Source: Sanderia malayensis
Taxonomy: Eukaryota > Cnidaria > Scyphozoa > Semaeostomeae > Pelagiidae
Assembly: GCA_013076295.1 (NCBI GenBank)
Contig: RQOL01000412.1
Location: 122,769 to 186,768 of the forward strand
DNA: 64,000 bases
Direction: 5' to 3'
Shown: positions 34,238 through 46,964 of the stretch, piece by piece
Layout of the letters: each line of letters opens with the position of its first letter
How positions within the stretch are numbered: position 1 is the first letter of the stretch
Notes under the pieces: generated by a model
Databases searched by the model: none
Told to the model about the DNA's origin: nothing
What the model saw: the letters and a program-made list of their open reading frames with translations, nothing else
Made by a program: the position numbers and the translations under genes

Positions 34238-35142
34238 GTGGGAAATCATCAAAAGTGGGAAGGCAAGAAAAAGTGGAAAGTCAAGAAAAAGTGGGAGATC
34301 ATCCAGAGTGGGAAGTCAAAAAAACATGGGACGTCATCAAAAGTGGCAAGTCAAGAAAAATTAGCAGAACAAAAAAAAGTGGGATGTCATCGAAAGCGGG
34401 AAGTCAAGAAAAAGTGGGAAGTCATCAAAGGTGGGAGGTCACCAAAAATGGGAAGTCATCAATAGTGGGAACTCACCAAAAGTGGGAAGTAAAGAAAAAG
34501 TGGGAGGTCAAGAAAAAGTGGGAAGTCATCCAAAATGGGAAGTCATCAAAAGTGAGAAGTCAAGATAAAGTTGGAAGTAATCAAAAGTGGGAAGTCATCA
34601 AAAATGGGAAGTCAGGAAAAAGTGGGAAGTCAAGAAAAAGTGGGATGTCAGGAGAAAATGGGAAGTCATCAAAAGAGGGAAGTCATCAAAAGTGAGAAGT
34701 CACCAAAAATGGAAAGTCATCAATAGTGGGAACTCATCAAAAGTGGGAAGTCAGGAAAAAGTGGGAATTCATCAAAAGTGGGAAGTCATCAAAAGTGAGA
34801 AGTAAAGATAAAGTGGGAAGTCATCAAAAGAGGGAAGTCATCAAAAGTGAGAAGTCATCATAAGTGGGAAGTCATCCAAAATGGGAAATCAAAAGAAATT
34901 GGAAATCATGAAAAAGTGGGAAGGCAACAAAAGTAGGAAGTCATGAGATATGGGAGGTCAAGAAAGAGTGGGAAGTCATCAAAAGTGAAAAGTAATCAAA
35001 AGTTGGAAGTCGTTAAAAGTGTGAATTCATCAACAGTGACATGTCAAAATAACAAGGGAAGTTATTAAAAGTAAGAAGGCATCAACAGTGGGAAGTCAAG
35101 GAAAAGTGGGAGGTCGTCAAAAGTGAGAATTCAAGAAAAAAG
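34238..35142 (+). repeat. Duplication D8, copy b
   Basis: Partner of 32,626-33,530 at a constant offset of 1,612 bp. It ends where copy a goes on to GGGAAATCATC and this copy to an A-rich AAGAAAAAAGTGGG monomer. After it, at 35.2 kb, comes a short group of unusually diverged monomers (GGGTTGTCAGG, TGGTGGGAAGTCTCC, GGTAATTCGAG) that I did not find elsewhere in the window. Confidence 0.87.
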
Positions 35143-37965
35143 TGGGAAGTCATCAAAAGTGGGAAGTCAAGAAAAAGTGGGAAGTCAAGAAAAAGTGGGT
35201 TGTCAGGAAATGGTGGGAAGTCTCCAAAGATGGTAATTCGAGAAAAAGTGGGAAGTCGTCAAAAGAGGGAAGTTATCAAAAGTGGGATGTCACCAAAAAT
35301 GGAAAATCATCAATAATGGGAACTCATCAAAAGTGGGAAGTCAAGAAAAAGTGGGATGGCACTGAAACCGGGAAGACAAGAAAATGTGGGAGGTCATCAA
35401 AAGTGGGAGGTCATCAAAAGTGAGAAGTCAAGATAACACGGGAAGTTATCAAAAGTGAGAAGTCAACAAAAGTGGGAAGTCAAGACAAAGTGGAAAGTCT
35501 TCAAAAGTGGGAAGTCATCAAAAGTGGGAAGGCAAGAAAAAAGTGGAAAGTCAAGAAAAAGTGGGAGGTCATCCAGAGTGGGAAGTCAAGAAAACAAGGG
35601 ACGTCATCAAAAGTGGCAATGCAAGAAAAATTAGCAGGACAAAAAAAAGTGGGATGTCATCGAAAGCGGGAAGTCAAGAAAAAGTGGGAAGTCATCAAAG
35701 GTGGGAAGTCAAGAAAAAGTGGGAAGTTTTCAAAAGAGGGAAGCCATCAAAAGTGGGAAGTCACCAAAAATGGGAAGTCATCAATAGTGGGAACTCACCA
35801 AAAGTGGGAAGTAAAGAAAAGTGGGAGGTCAAGAAAAACTGAGAAGTCACCAAAAATGGAAAGTCATCAATAGTGGGAACTCATCAAAAATGGGAAGTCA
35901 AGAAAAAGTGGGAATTCATCAAAAGTGGGAAGTCATCAAAAGTGAGAAGTCAAGATAAAGTGGGAAGTCATCAAAAGAAGGAAGTCATCAAAAGTGAGAA
36001 GTCATCATGAGTGGGAAGTCATCAAAAGTGGGAAGTCACCGAAAGCGGGAAGTCAAGAAAAAGTGGGAAGTCAAGAAAAAGTGGGAAATCAAGAAAACGT
36101 GGGAAGTCCTCAAAATTGGGAAATCATCAAAAGTGGGAGGTCACCGAAAATGGGAAGTCATCAAAAGAGGGAAGTCATCATAAGTGGGAAGTCATCAAAA
36201 GTGGGAGGTCATCAAAAGTGAGAAGTCAAGATAACACGGGAAGTTATCAAAAGTGAGAAGTCAACAAAAGTGGGAAGTCAAGACAAAGTGGAAAGTCTTC
36301 AAAAGTGGAAGTCATCAAAAGTGGGAAGGCAAGAAAAAGTGGAAAGTCAAGAAAAAGTGGGAGGTCATCCAGAGTGGGAAGTCAAGAAAACGTGGGACGT
36401 CATCAAAAGTGGCCAATGCAAGAAAAATTAGCAGGACAAAAAAAAGTGGTATGTCATCGAAAGCGGGAAGTCAAGAAAAAGTGGGAAGTCATCAAAGGTG
36501 GGAGGTCAAGAAAAAGTGGGAAGTTGTCAAAAGAGGGAAGTCATCAAAAGTGGGAAGTCACCAAAAATGGGAAGTCATCAATAGTGGGAACTCTTCAAAA
36601 GTGGGAATCAAGAAAAAGTGGGAAGTCATCAAAAGTGGGACGTCAAGAAAAAGTGGGAAGTCATCAAAAATGGGAAGTCAAGAAATTGCGGGAAGTCAAG
36701 AAATAGTGGGAAGTCAAGAAAAAGTGGGAAATCAAGAAAACGTGGGAAGTCCTCAAAATTGGGAAATCATCAGAAGTGGGAGGTCACCGAAAATGGGAAG
36801 TCATCAAAAGTGGGAAGTCATCATAAGTGGGAAGTCATCAAAAGTGGGAAATCAAAAAAAATTGGAAATCATGAAAAAGTGGGAAGGCATCAAAAGTAGG
36901 AAGTCATGAAATATGGAAGGTCAAGAAAGAGTGAGAGGTCATCAAAGGTGAAAAGTAATCCAAAGTCGGAAGTCAAGAAAAAAAGGAAGTCATCAAAAGT
37001 GGGGAAGTCATGAAATATGTGAAGTCTAGAAATTATGGCAAGTAAAGAAAAAGTAGGAGGTCATCAAAAGTGGGAAATCATCAAAAAGGGCAAATCTAGA
37101 AAAGGTTGGAAGTCATGAAAGGCGGGAAGTCAAGAAGAAGTGGGAAGTCATTAAAAGTGTGAATTCATCAACAGTGAGATGTCAAAATAACAAGGGAGGT
37201 TATTAAAAGTGAGAAGGCATCAAAAGTGGGAAGTCAAGAAAAAATGGGATGTCGTCAAAAGTGAGAATTGAAGAAAAAGTGGGAAGTCATCAAAAGTGGG
37301 AAGTCAAGAAAATGTGGGAAGTCAAGAAAAAGTGGGATGTCAGGAAAAGGTGGAAATCATCAATAGTGGGAACTCATCAAAAGTGGGAAATCAAGGAAAA
37401 GTGGGAAGTCATCAAAAGTGGGACGTCAAGAAAAAGTGGGAAGTCATCAAAAATGGGAAGTCAAGAAATTGCGGGAAGTCAAGAAAAGGTGGGAAGTCAA
37501 GAAGAAGTGGGAAGTCGTTAAAAGTGTGAATTCATCAACAGTGAGATGTGAAGATAACAAGGGAAGTTATTAAAAGTGAGAACGCATCAAAAGTGGGAAG
37601 TCAAGAAAAAGTGGGAAGTCAAGAAAAAATGGGATCTCAGGAAATAGTGGGAACTCATCAAAAGTGGGAAAACAAGAAAAAATTGGGAAGTCATCAAAAG
37701 TGGGACGTCAAGAAATTGCGGGAAGTCAAGAAATAGTGGGAAGTCAAGAAATAGTGGGAAGTCAAGAAAAAGTGGGAAATCAAGAGAACGTGGGAAGTCC
37801 TCAAAATTGGGAAATCATCAAAAGTGGGAGGTCACACCGAAAATGGGAAGTCATCAAAAGTGGGAAGTCATCATAAGTGGGAAGTCATCAAAAGTGGGGT
37901 ACAAAAAGAAATTGGAATCATCATGAAAAAGTGGGAAGGCATCAAAAGTAGGAAGTCATGAAATA
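35142..37965 (+). repeat. Mosaic segment with a 798-bp-spaced pair
   Basis: No gene is seen. Two stretches, about 35,387-35,797 and 36,185-36,592, match at an offset of 798 bp, both starting near AAGATAACACGGGAAG (35,431 and 36,229) and sharing the rare GTGGAAAGTCTTC monomer. The part from 36.6 to 37.2 kb carries the GAAATATGTGAAG/TCTAGAAA series, with AATTATGG at about 37,030 instead of the usual AATATGG. The part from 37.25 to 37.75 kb resembles 19.2-19.7 kb. Near 37.83-37.92 kb the monomers are disrupted (GTCACACCGAAAATG, GTGGGGTACAAAAAG), just before D2b starts. Confidence 0.72.
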
Positions 37966-40587
37966 TGGAGAGTCAAGAAAGAGTGGAAGTCATCAAAGGT
38001 GAAATGTAATCCAAAGTAGGAAGTCAAGAAAAAACAGGAAGTCATCAAAAGTGGGGAAGTCATGAAATATGTGAAGTCTAGAAAATATGGCAAGTAAAGA
38101 AAAAGTAGGAGGTCATCAAAAGTGGGAAATCATCAAAAAGGGCAAATCTAGAAAAGGTTGAAAGTCATCAAAGGCGGGAAGCCAAGAAGAAGTGGGAAGT
38201 CGTTAAAAGTGTGAATTCATCAACGTGAGATGTCAAAATAACAAGGGAGGTTATTAAAAGTGAGAATGCATCAAAAGTGGGAAGTCAAGAAAAAGTGGAA
38301 AGTCAAGAAAAAGTGGGAGGTCGTCCACAGTGGGAAGTCAAGAAAACGTGGCAAGTCATCAAAAGGGGGAAATCATCAAAATTGGGAAGTTGTCAAAACT
38401 GGGAAGTCACCAAAAGCGGGAAGTCAAGAAAAAGTGGGAAGTCGTCAAAAGTGAGAATTCAAGAAAAAGTGAGAAGTCAACAAAAGTGGGAGTCAAGAAA
38501 AAGTGGGACCTCATCAAAAGTGGCAAGTCAAGAAAAAGTAGCAGGACAAAAAAAAGTGGGATGTCATCGAAAGCGGGAAGTCAAGAAAAAGTGGGAACTC
38601 ATCAAAAGTGGGAAAATCAAGAAAAAATTGGGAAGTCATCAAAAGTGGGACGTCAAGAAATTGCGGGTCAAGAAATAGTGGGAAGTCAAGAAAAAGTGGG
38701 AAGTCAAGAAAAAGTGGGAAATCAAGAAAACGTGGGAAGTCCTCAAAATTGGGAAATCATCAAAAGTGGGAGGTCACCGAAAATGGGAAGTCATCAAAAG
38801 TGGGAAGTCATCATAAGTGGGAAGTCATCAAAAGTGGGAAATCAAAAGAAATTGGAAATCATGAAAAAGTGGGAAGGCATCAAAAGTAGGAAGTCATGAA
38901 CTATGGGAGGTCAAGAAAGAGTGGGAAGTCATCAAAGGTGAAAAGTAATCCAAAGTAGGAAGTCAAGAAAAACAGGAAGTCATCAAAAGTGGGGAAGTCA
39001 TGAAATATGTGAAGTCTAGAAAATATGGCAGTAAGAAAAAGTAGGAGGTCATCAAAAGTGGGAAATCATAAAAAGGGCAAATCTAGAAAAGGTTGGAAGT
39101 CATCAAAGGCGGGAAGTCAAGAAGAAGTGGGAAGTCGTTAAAAGTGTGAATTCAAGAAGAAGTGGGAAGTCATCAAAAGTGGGAAGTCAAGAAAAAGTGG
39201 GATGTCAGGAAAAGGTGGAAGTCATCAATAGTGGGAACTCATCAAAAGAGGGAAATCAAGAAAAAGTGGGAAGTCATCAAAAGTGGGACGTCAAGAAAAA
39301 GTGGGAAGTCATCAAAAAATGGGAAGTCAAGAAATTGCGGAAAGTCAAGAAAAGGTGGGAAGTCAAGAAGAAGTGGGAAGTCGTAAAAAGTGTGAATTCA
39401 TCAACAGTGAGATGTCAAAATAACAAGGGAGGTTAATTAAAAGTGAGAAGGCATAAAAGTGGGAAGTCAAGAAAAAGTGGGATGTCGTCAAAAGTGAGAA
39501 TTCAAGAAAAAGTGGGAAGTCATCAAAAGTGGGAAGTCAAGAAAAAGTGGGAAGTCAAGAAAAAGTGGGATGTCAGGAAAAGGTGGAAGTCAACAATAGT
39601 GGGAACTCATCAAAAGTGGGAAATCAAGAAAAAGTGGGAAGTCATCAAAAGTGGGACGTGAAGAAAAAGTGTGAAGTGATCAAAAAGGGAAGTCAAGAAA
39701 TTGCGGGAAGTCAAGAGAAGGTGGGAAGTCAAGAAGAAGTGGGAAGTCGCTAAAAGTGTGAATTCATCAACAGTGAGATGTCAAAATAACAAGGGAAGTT
39801 ATTAAAAGTGGGAGGTCATCAAAAGTTGCAAACTATCTAAAGTGGGAAGTAAACAAAAGTGGGAAGTCCTCAAAAATGGGAAGTCATCAAAAGGGGGAAG
39901 TCAAAAAAAATGGGAAGTCAAGAAAAAGTGGGAAGTCATCAAAAGTGGGAAGTGAAGAAAAAGTGGGAAGTCAAGAAAAAAAAGGAAGTCATCAAATGTG
40001 GGGAAGTCATGAAATATATGAAGTCTAGAAAATATGGGAAGTCAAGAAAAATTAGGAGGTCATCAAAAATGGGAAATCATTAAAAATAGGAAGTCAGGAA
40101 AAAGCGGGAAGTCATCAAAGGTGGGAAGTCAAAGAAGAAGTGGAAGACATTAAAAGTGGGAAGTCACAGAAAATGGGAAGTCATCAAAAGTGGGAAGTCA
40201 TCATAAGTGGGAAGTCATCAAAAGAGGGAATCAAAAGAAGTTGGAAATCATGAAAAAGTGGGATGGAACCAAAAGTAGGAAGTCATGAAATATGGGAGGT
40301 TAAGAAAGAGTGGGAAGTCATCAAAGGTGAAAAGTAATCAAAAGTCGGAAGTCAAGAAAAAAAAGGAAGTCATCAAATGTGGGGAAGTCATGAAATATGC
40401 GAAGTCTAGAAAATATGGCAAGTAAAGAAAAAGTAGAAGGTCATCAAAAGTGGGAAATCATCAAAAAGGGCAAATCTAGAAAAGGTTGGAAGTCATCAAA
40501 GGCGGGAAGTCAAGAAGAAGTGGGAAGTCGTTAAAAGTGTAATTCATCAACAGTGAGATATCAAAATAACAAGGGAAGTTATTAAAA

Positions 40588-41390
40588 GTGAGAAGGCATG
40601 AAAAGTGGGAAGTCAAGAAAAAGTGGGATGTCGTCAAAAGTGAGAATTCAAGAAAAAGTGGGAAGTCATCAAAAGTGGGAAGTCAAGAAAAAGTGGGAAG
40701 TCAAGAAAAAGTGGGATGTCAGGAAAAGGTGGAAGTCATCAATAGTGGGAACTCATCAAAAGTGGGAAATCAAGAAAAAGTGGGAACTCATCAAAAGTGG
40801 GACGTCAAGAAAGAGTGGGAAGTCATCAAAAATGGGAAGTCAAGAAATTGCGGGAAGTCAACAAAAGGTGGGAAGTCAAGAAGAAGTGGGAAGTTGTTAA
40901 AAGTGTGAATTCATCAACAGTGAGATGTCAAAATAACAAGGGAGGTTATTAAAAGTGAGAAGGCATCAAAAGTGGGAAGTCAAGAAAAAGTGGGATGTCG
41001 TCAAAAGTGAGAATTCAAGAAAAAGTGGGAAGTCATCAAAAGTGGGAAGTCAAGAAAAAGTGGGAAGTCAAGAAAAAGTGGGAGTCAGGAAAAGGTGGAA
41101 GTCATCAATAGTGGGAACTCATCAAAAGTGGGAAATCAAGAAAAAGTGGGAAGTCATCCAATAGTGGGACGTCAAGAAAGTGGGAAGTCAACAAAAATGG
41201 GAAGTCAAGGAATTGCAGGAAGTCAAGAAAAGGTGGGAAGTCAAGAAGAAGTGGGAAGTCGTTAAAGTGTGAATTCATCAACAGTGAGATGTCAAAATAA
41301 CAAGGGAAGTTATTAAAAGTGAGAAGGCATCAAAAGTGGGAAGTCACCGAAAGCGGAAAACCAAGAAAAAGTGTGAAGTCATCAAAAGTG
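40588..41390 (+). repeat. 367-bp higher-order repeat, D2b counterpart
   Basis: GAGAAGGCAT monomers begin at about 40,588, 40,955 and 41,319, spacings of 367 and 364 bp. The unit content equals that of 22,475-23,280. The shorter second spacing is explained by single-base losses (for example GGGAGTCAGG at 41,081 and GAAAGTGGG at 41,176). Here only two full units remain, because the part before 40,588 that is present at 22.19 kb is missing. Confidence 0.83.
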
Positions 41391-44300
41391 GAAGTCATCA
41401 ATAGTGGGAACTCATTAAAAGTGGGAAATCAAGAAAAAGTGTTAAGTCATCAAAAGTGGAGGGTCAAGAAAAAGTGGGAAGTCATCAAAAATAGGAAGTC
41501 AAGAAATTGCGGGAAGTCAAGAAAAGGTGGGAAGTCAAGAAGAGGTGGGATGTCAGGAAAAGGTGGGAAGTCATCAAAGATGGGAATTCATCAAAAGAGG
41601 GAAATCAAAAGAAGTTGGAAATCATGAAAAAGTGGGATGGAACCAAAAGTAGGAAGTCATGAAATATGGGAGGTCAAGAAAGAGTGGGAAGTCATCAAAG
41701 GTGAAAAGTAATCAAAAGTCGGAAGTCAAGAAAAAAAAGGAAGTCATCACAAGTGGGGAAGTCATGAAATATGTGAAGTCTAGAAAATATGGCAAGTAAA
41801 GAAAAAGTAGGAGGTCATCAAAAGTGGGAAATCATCAAAAAGGGCAAATCTAGAAAAGGTTGGAAGTCATCAAAGGCGGGAAGTCAAGAAGAAGTGGGAA
41901 GTCGTTAAAAGTGTGAATTCATCAACAGTGAGATGTCAAAATAACAAGGGAAGTTATTAAAAGTGGGAGGTCATCAAAAGTTGCAAACTATCTAAAGTGG
42001 GAAGTAAACAAAAAGTGGGAAGTCCTCAAAAATGGAAAGTCAAGAAAAGGTGGGATGTCAGGAAAAGGTGGAAGTCATCAATAGTGGGAACTCATCAAAA
42101 GGGGAAAATCAAGAAAAAGTGGAAAGTCATCAAAAGTGGGAAGTCAAGAAAAAGTGGGATGTCGTCAAAAGTGAGAATTCAAGAAATAGTGGAAAGTCAT
42201 CAAAAGTGGGAAGTCAAGAAAAAGTGGGAAGTAAAGAAAAAGTGAGATGTCAGGAAAAGGTGGAAGTCATCAATAGTGGGAACTCATCAAAAGTAAGAAA
42301 TCAAGAAAAAGTGGGAAGTCATCAAAAGTGGGAAGGCAAGAAAAAGTGGGAAGTCAAGAAAAAGTGGGAGGTCATCCAGAGTGGGAAGTCAAGAAAACGT
42401 GGGACGTCATCAATAGTGGCAATGCAAGAAAAATTAGCAGGACAAAAAAAAGTGGGATGTCATCGAAAGCGGGAAGTCAAGAAAAAATGGGAAGTCATCA
42501 AAGGTGGGAAGTCAAGAAAAAGTGGGAAGTTGTCAAAAGAGGGAAGCCATCAAAAGTGGGAAGTCACCAAAAATGGGAAGTCATCAATAGTGGGAACTCA
42601 CCAAAAGTGGGAAGTAAAGAAAAAGTGGGAGGTCAAGAAAAAGTGAGAAGTCACCAAAAATGGAAAGTCATCAATAGTGGGAACTCATCAAAAATGGGAA
42701 GTCAAGAAAAAGTGGGAACTCACCAAAAGTGGGAAGAAAAGAAAAAGTGGGAGGTCAAGAAATCGTGGGAACTCATCAAAAATTGGAAGTCAAGAAAAGG
42801 TGGGAATTCATCAAAAGTGAGAAGTCAAGAGAAGGCGGGTAGTCATCAAATAAAGGAAATCATCAAAAGTGGGAAGTTACCAAAATTGGGAAGTCACCGA
42901 AAGCGGGAGGTCAGGAAAAAGTGGGGAGTCATCAAAAGAGTGAATTCATCAAAATAGGGAGGTTATGAAAAATTGGAAAGTCAAGAAAAAGTGGAGAGTC
43001 ATCGAAAATGGGAAGTCATCAAAAGTAAGAAGTCAAGATAAAGTGGGAAGTAATCAAAAGTGGGAAGTCATCAAAAGTGGGAAGTCAAGAAAAAGTGGGA
43101 AATCAAGAAAAAGTGGAATGTCAGGAAAAAATGGCAAGTCATCAAAAGAGGGAAGTCATCAAAAGTGAGAAGTCACCAAAAATGGAAAGTCATCAATAAT
43201 GGGAACTCGTCAAAAGTGGGAAGTCAAGAAAAAGTGGGAATTCATCAAAAGGGGGAAGTCAAAAAAGGGGTAAGTGAAGAAAAAGTCATCCAAAATGGGA
43301 AGTCATCAAAAATGAGAAGTCAAGAAAAAGTGGGACGTCGTCAAAAGTGAGAAGTCAAGATAACATGGGAAGTTATCAAAATTGAGAAGTCAACAAAAGT
43401 GGGAAGTCAAGACAAAGTGGGAAGTCATCAAAAGTTTGAAGTCATCAAAAGTGGAAAGGCAAGAAAAAGTGGAAAGTCAAAAAAAAGTGGGAGGTCATCC
43501 AGAGTGGGAAGTCAAGAAAACGTGGGACGTCATCAAAAGTGGCAATGCAAGAAAAATTAGCAGGACAAAAAGAAGTGGGGATGTCATCGAAAGCGGAAGT
43601 CAAGAAAAAGTGGAAGTCATCAAAGGTGGGAAGTCAAAGAAAAAGTGGGAAGTTGTCAAAAGAGGGAAGCCATCAAAAGTGGGAAGTCACCAAAAATGGG
43701 AAGTCATCAATAGTGGGAACTCACCAAAAGTGGGAAGGTAAAGAAAAAGTGGGAGGTCAAGAAAAAGTGAGAAGTCACCAAAAATGGAAAGTCATCAATA
43801 GTGGGAACTCATCAAAAATGGGAAGTCAAGAAAAGGTGGGAATTCATCAAAAGTGGGAAGTCATCAAAAGTGAGAAGTCAAGATAAGGTGGGAAGTCATC
43901 AAAAGAGGGAAGTCATCAAAAGTGAGAAGGCATCATAAGTGGGAAGTCATCAAAAGTGGGAAGTCACCGAAAGCGGGAAGTCAAGAAAAAGTGGAAAGTC
44001 ATCAATAGTGGGAAGTCATCAAAAGTGGGAAGTCATCAAAAATGGGAAGTCATCAAAAGTAGGAAGTCAAGAAAGTGGGTGAAGAAAAGTTGGGAGGTCT
44101 AGAAAAAGGGGGAAGTCATCAAAAGAGGGAAGTCAAGAAAAAGTTGGAAGTCAAGAAGAAGTGGGAAGTCGTTAAAAGTGTGAATTCATCAACACTGAGA
44201 TGTCAAAATAACAAGGGAAGTTATTAAAAGTGAGAAAGCATCAAAAGTGGAAAGTCAAGAAAAAGTGGGATGTCGTCAAAAGTGAGAATTGAAGAAAAGT

Positions 44301-44527
44301 GGGAAGTCATCAAAGTGGGAAGTCAGAAAAAGTGGGAAGTCAAGAAAAAATGGGATGTCAGGAAATAGTGGGAAGTTATCAAAGATGGGAATTCAAGAAA
44401 AAGTGGGAAGCCGTCAAAAGAGGGAAGTCATCAAGGGTGGGATGTCACCAAAAATGGAAAGTCATCAATAGTGGGAACTCATCAAAGTGGGAAGTCAAGA
44501 AAAAGTGGGAGGTCATCAAAGTGGAAA

Positions 44528-44945
44528 GTCAAGACACAGTTGGAGGTCATCCAGAGTGGGAAGTCAAGAAAATGTGGGGAGTCGTCAAAAGTGAGAAGTC
44601 ACAAAAAAGCAGCAAGTCACCAGAGCGGGAAGTCAAGAAAATATGGGAGTTGTTAAAGAGGGGAAGTCATGAAAATAGGGAGGCTAGGAAAAGTGGGAAG
44701 TCAAGAAAAAGTGGGAGGTCATCAAAAAGTGGAAAGTCAAGAAACAGTTGGAGGTCATCCAGAGTGGGAAGTCAAGAAAATGTGGGGAGTCGTCAAAAGT
44801 GAGAAGTCACAAAAAAGCAGCAAGTCACCAGAAGCGGGAAGTCAAGAAAATATGGGGAGTTGTTAAAAGAGGGAAGTCATGAAAATAGGGAGGCTAGGAA
44901 AAAGTGGGAAGTCAAGAAAAAGTGGGAAATCATCAAAATGGGAAG
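44528..44945 (+). repeat. 209-bp local tandem duplication (12 monomers)
   Basis: GTCAAGACACAGTTGG at 44,528 and GTCAAGAAACAGTTGG at 44,736 are 208 bp apart, and ATGAAAATAGGGAGGC at 44,669 and 44,879 are 210 bp apart. About 12 monomers are repeated, with small deletions in the first copy (GAGCGGG, TGGGAGTTG). It is absent from the corresponding place in D2a (26.05 kb), so it arose or was lost after D2. Confidence 0.8.
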
Positions 44946-46964
44946 TCAAGAAAATGCAGGAAGTCAAAAAAAAGTGGGAAGTCAGAAAAAAGTGAGAAGT
45001 CCTCAAAATTGGGAAGTCATAAAAAGTGGGAAGTCACCGAAAATGAGAGGTCATTAATAGTGGGAACTCACCAAAAGTGGGAAGAAAAGAAAAGTGGGAG
45101 GTCAAGAAATCGTGGGAACTCATCAAAAATTGGAAGTCAAGAAAAGGTGGGAATTCATCAAAAGTGAGAAGTCAAGAGAAGGCGGCTAGTCATCAAATAA
45201 AGGAATCATCAAATGTGGGAAGTTACCAAAATTGGGAAGTCACCGAAAGCGGGAGGTCAGGAAAATGGGGAGTCATCAAAAGAGTGAATTCATCAAAATA
45301 GGGAGGTTATGAAAAATTGGGAAGTCAAGAAAAAGTGGAGAGTCATCCAAAATGGGAAGTCATCAAAAGTAAGAAGTCAAGATAAAGTGGGAAGTAATCA
45401 AGTGGGAAGTAATCAAAGTGGGAAGTCATCAAAAGTGGGAAGTCAAGAAAAAGTGGGAAGTCAAAAAAAGTGGAATGTCAGGAAAAAATGGCAAGTCATC
45501 AAAAGAGGGAAGTCATCAAAAGTGAGAAGTCACCAAAATGGAAAGTCATCAATAATGGGAACTCGTCAAAAGTGGGAAGTCAAGAAAAAGTGGGAATTCA
45601 TCAAAAGGGGAAGTCAAAAAAAAGGGGATAAGTGAAGAAAAAGTCATCCAAAATGGGAAGTCATCAAAAATGAGAAGTCAAGAAAAAGTGGGACGTCGTC
45701 AAAAGTGAGAAGTCAGAATAACATGGGAAGTTATCAAATTCAGAAGTCAACAAAAGTGGGAAGTCAAGACAAAGTGGAAGTCATCAAAAGGTGGGAAGTC
45801 ATCAAAAGTGGGAAGGCAAGAAAAAGTGGAAAGTCAAGAAAAAGTGGGAGGTCATCCAGAGTGGGAAGTCAAGAAAACGTGGGACGTCATCAAAAGTGGC
45901 AATGCAAGAAAAATTAGCAGGACAAAAAAAAGTGGGATGTCATCGAAAGCGGGAAGTCAAGAAAAAAGTGGGAAGTCATCAAAGGTGGGAAGTCAAGAAA
46001 AAGTGGGAAGTTGTCAAAAGAGGGACGCCATCAAAAGTGGGAAGTCACCAAAAATGGGAAGTCATCAATAGTGGGAACTCACCAAAAGTGGGAAGTAAAG
46101 AAAAAGTGGGAGGTCAAGAAAAAGTGAGAAGTCACCAAAAATGGAAAGTCATCAATAGTGGAACTCATCAAACATGGAAGTCAAGAAAAAGTGGGAATTC
46201 ATCAAAAGTGGGAAGTCATCAAAAGTGAGAAGTCAAGATAAGGTGGGAAGTCATCAAAAGAGGGAAGTCATCAAAAGTGGAAGGCATCATAAGTGGGAAG
46301 TCATCAAAAGTGGGAAGTCACCGAAAGCGAGAAGTCAAGAAAAAGTGGAAATCATCAATAGTGGGAAGTCATCAAAAGTGGGAAGTCATCAAAAATGGGA
46401 AGTCATCAAAAGTAGGAAGTCAAGAAAAAGTGGGAAGTGAAGAAAAGGTGGGAAGTCTAGAAAAAGGGGGAAGTCATCAAAAGAGGGAAGTCAAGAAAAA
46501 GTTGGAAGTCAAGAAGAAGTGGGAAGTCGTTAAAAGTGTGAATTCATCAACAGTGATGTCAAAATAACAAGGAAGTTATTAAAAGTGAGAAAGCATCAAA
46601 AGTGGAAAGTCAAGAAAAAGTGGGATGTCGTCAAAAGTGAGAATGAAGAAAAAGTGGGAAGTCATCAAAAGTGGGAAGTCAAGAAAAAGTGGGAAGTCAA
46701 GAAAAAATGGGATGTCAGGAAATAGTGGGAAGTTATCAAAGATGGGAATTCAAGAAAAAGTGGAAGCCGTCAAAAGAGGGAAGTCATCAAAAGTGGGATG
46801 TCACCAAAAATGGAAAGTCATCAATAGTGGGAACTCATCAAAAGTGGGAAGTCAAGAAAAAGTGGGAGGTCATCAAAAGTGGAAAGTCAAGAAAAGTGGG
46901 AGGTCATCCAGAGTGGGAAGTCTAGAAAAAGGGGAAGTCATCAAAAGAGGGAAGTCATCAAAAG

